From Desulfobacula sp. (GTDB lineage Bacteria; Desulfobacterota; Desulfobacteria; Desulfobacterales; Desulfobacteraceae): a DNA stretch of 7,626 bases. The notes under the pieces were generated by a model that was not told where the DNA came from, ran no database searches, and saw only the letters and a list, made by a program, of their open reading frames with translations. Below, one piece after another: positions 6,215 through 7,626 of this stretch. Where the stretch lies: positions 1 to 7,626 of the forward strand of contig JAGLFI010000052.1 in NCBI GenBank assembly GCA_023144585.1, read 5' to 3'. The translations under genes and the position numbers were made by a program. The stretch's first letter is position 1; each line of letters opens with the position of its first letter.

Positions 6215-7626
6215 ATGATCATTGTTATTGATTTCGGTTCACAATTCAATCAGCTTATTGCAAGAAGAGTTAGAGAAAATGACGTATATTGCCAGGTGGA
6301 ACCGGCCAGTATTTCAATAGACAGATTAAAGGATCTCGATCCGCAGGGAATCATTCTTTCCGGGGGGCCTTCAAGCATATATGAAGACAACAGTCCCCGT
6401 ATTGATAAATCACTTTTTGATCTTGGTATTCCCATACTAGGCATCTGTTATGGAATGCATTATATGGTAAATATACTTGGTGGAAAAATTAAGAAAACCG
6501 CCAAACGCGAGTATGGGTTTGCAACCCTTGACATTAAAGATCCCGAACCTTTATTCAAAAATATGGACACTGGATTTCAATGCTGGATGAGTCATGGCGA
6601 CTCAGCCATTGAACTGCCTGACGATTTTGTTACTACGGCTTCCACTGATAATACTGCCATTGCGGCCATTGCAAACCATGAAAAAAAACTTTATGGCCTT
6701 CAGCTTCATCCCGAGGTCGAACACTCCATAAATGGTTCATTAATGATCCGCCATTTTGTATTTGATGTCTGCAACTGCCAAAAAAACTGGACAATGAAAT
6801 CATTTTGTGATGGTGCTATTTCACAGATTAAAGAAACTGTTGGTGATAAAAAAGTGATTATGGGGCTTTCAGGAGGTGTGGATTCATCTGTTGCCGCAAC
6901 CCTTATTCATAAAGCCATCGGCAAAAATTTGTTTTGCATCTTTGTTGACAATGGACTTTTAAGAAAAAATGAAAAAAAGGGCCTTGAAAAAAATCTGATA
7001 TCCAATCTGGATTTAAATATCAAATTTGTTGATGAAAAAAATAAATTTTTAACTGCATTAAAAGATGTGACTGATCCTGAAAAAAAACGCAAAATCACCG
7101 GCAGGCTCTTTATCGAAGTGTTTGAGTCTGAGGCCAATAAAATAGAGGGTGCACAATTTCTTGGACAGGGGACCTTGTATCCAGATATTATTGAATCCAA
7201 ATCAGCCTTTGGCGGACCCACCTCCATTATCAAATCTCATCATAATGTCGGTGGACTGCCGGAAAAAATGAAACTGAAACTTATTGAACCTTTACAACTT
7301 CTTTTCAAGGATGAAGTAAGAAAGCTCGGCGCACAGCTTGGCATCAATGACGATCTAATATGGCGCCAGCCTTTTCCCGGCCCTGGTCTTGCCATCAGGA
7401 TTATGGGAGCAATAACCTTTGCAAGGCTTGACGTTTTAAGAGAAGCCGATGCTATTTTACTTGAAGAAATCAAAAAAGCCGGACTTTACAGAAAATTATG
7501 GCAATCTTTTGCGGTTCTGCTGCCGGTGAAAAGCGTGGGGGTGATGGGAGACAAAAGGACCTTTGCAAATTGTATTGCTATCAGAGCCGTCACCAGCAAT
7601 GATGCAATGACTGCTGACTGGGCAAA
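6215..7626 (+). CDS. guaA: GMP synthase (glutamine-hydrolysing), 3'-truncated by window end
   Basis: Converts XMP to GMP using ATP and glutamine, the last step of de novo guanine nucleotide synthesis; cytosolic. The frame is open from ATG 6215 to the window edge (470 codons). With a usual family length near 510-520, about 45 residues are missing. The class I glutamine amidotransferase domain (1 to about 185) has the oxyanion segment LSGGPSS and the catalytic triad C78 (LGICYGMH), H165 and E167 (LQLHPEVEHS). The ATP-pyrophosphatase domain has the PP-loop GLSGGVDSSVAA (217-228). The dimerisation/XMP-binding part follows (GQGTLYPDIIES, KSHHNVGGLPE, RQPFPGPGLAIRI, GVMGDKRT, IRAVTSNDAMTADW). C78 is followed by YGMH where many relatives have YGMQ; this is probably tolerated. 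No guaB lies upstream, so it is not in a guaBA arrangement here. Identification is very secure. Confidence 0.97.
   Translation, partial: MIIVIDFGSQFNQLIARRVRENDVYCQVEPASISIDRLKDLDPQGIILSGGPSSIYEDNSPRIDKSLFDLGIPILGICYGMHYMVNILGGKIKKTAKREYGFATLDIKDPEPLFKNMDTGFQCWMSHGDSAIELPDDFVTTASTDNTAIAAIANHEKKLYGLQLHPEVEHSINGSLMIRHFVFDVCNCQKNWTMKSFCDGAISQIKETVGDKKVIMGLSGGVDSSVAATLIHKAIGKNLFCIFVDNGLLRKNEKKGLEKNLISNLDLNIKFVDEKNKFLTALKDVTDPEKKRKITGRLFIEVFESEANKIEGAQFLGQGTLYPDIIESKSAFGGPTSIIKSHHNVGGLPEKMKLKLIEPLQLLFKDEVRKLGAQLGINDDLIWRQPFPGPGLAIRIMGAITFARLDVLREADAILLEEIKKAGLYRKLWQSFAVLLPVKSVGVMGDKRTFANCIAIRAVTSNDAMTADWA

Overview
The window looks like chromosomal DNA from an anaerobic, sulfate-reducer-like deltaproteobacterium (Desulfobacterales / Desulfobacteraceae type). 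This is an inference from the gene set and AT-leaning composition: a molybdopterin oxidoreductase with a small ferredoxin-type partner, a PAS/sigma-54 activator, a stand-alone NifX-type protein, a Cys-rich PAS-GAF histidine kinase, and guaA. All genes read on the + strand. No RNA genes, insertion sequences, CRISPR arrays or phage genes were seen.

Layout. Positions 1-1704 hold the C-terminal part of a molybdopterin-dependent oxidoreductase large subunit. It is broken by three +1-type frame changes and one in-frame stop, so it reads as a pseudogene unless the assembly is wrong. Five bases later is an intact 110-residue two-[4Fe-4S] electron-transfer subunit (1710-2042). A PAS-AAA+-Fis sigma-54 activator follows (2086-3465), starting at a TTG. 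The 206-base gap after it carries an array of TTGCAA hexamers, a short palindrome and a near-consensus -24/-12 sigma-54 promoter. This promoter drives a TTG-started NifX/NifB-type small protein (3672-4061). Next are a 646-residue PAS-GAF sensor histidine kinase with a Cys-rich segment near its C-terminus (4167-6107) and the first 470 codons of guaA, GMP synthase (6215 to the window end).

How the parts may work together. The activator is flanked on both sides by TTGCA-N4/5-TGCAA elements. The copy downstream of its own gene sits about 125-160 bases upstream of the predicted sigma-54 start site, a usual place for an enhancer. The simplest model (inference) is that this activator, sensing a redox or ligand signal through a Cys-containing PAS domain, switches on the NifX-type gene and possibly the metalloenzyme operon that begins left of the window. 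The histidine kinase has no response regulator beside it. guaA is a housekeeping gene that probably marks the edge of the accessory segment. The most notable points are the decaying metalloenzyme beside an apparently intact regulatory circuit, the sigma-54 promoter/enhancer arrangement, and the Cys-rich sensors. None of this proves a new system.
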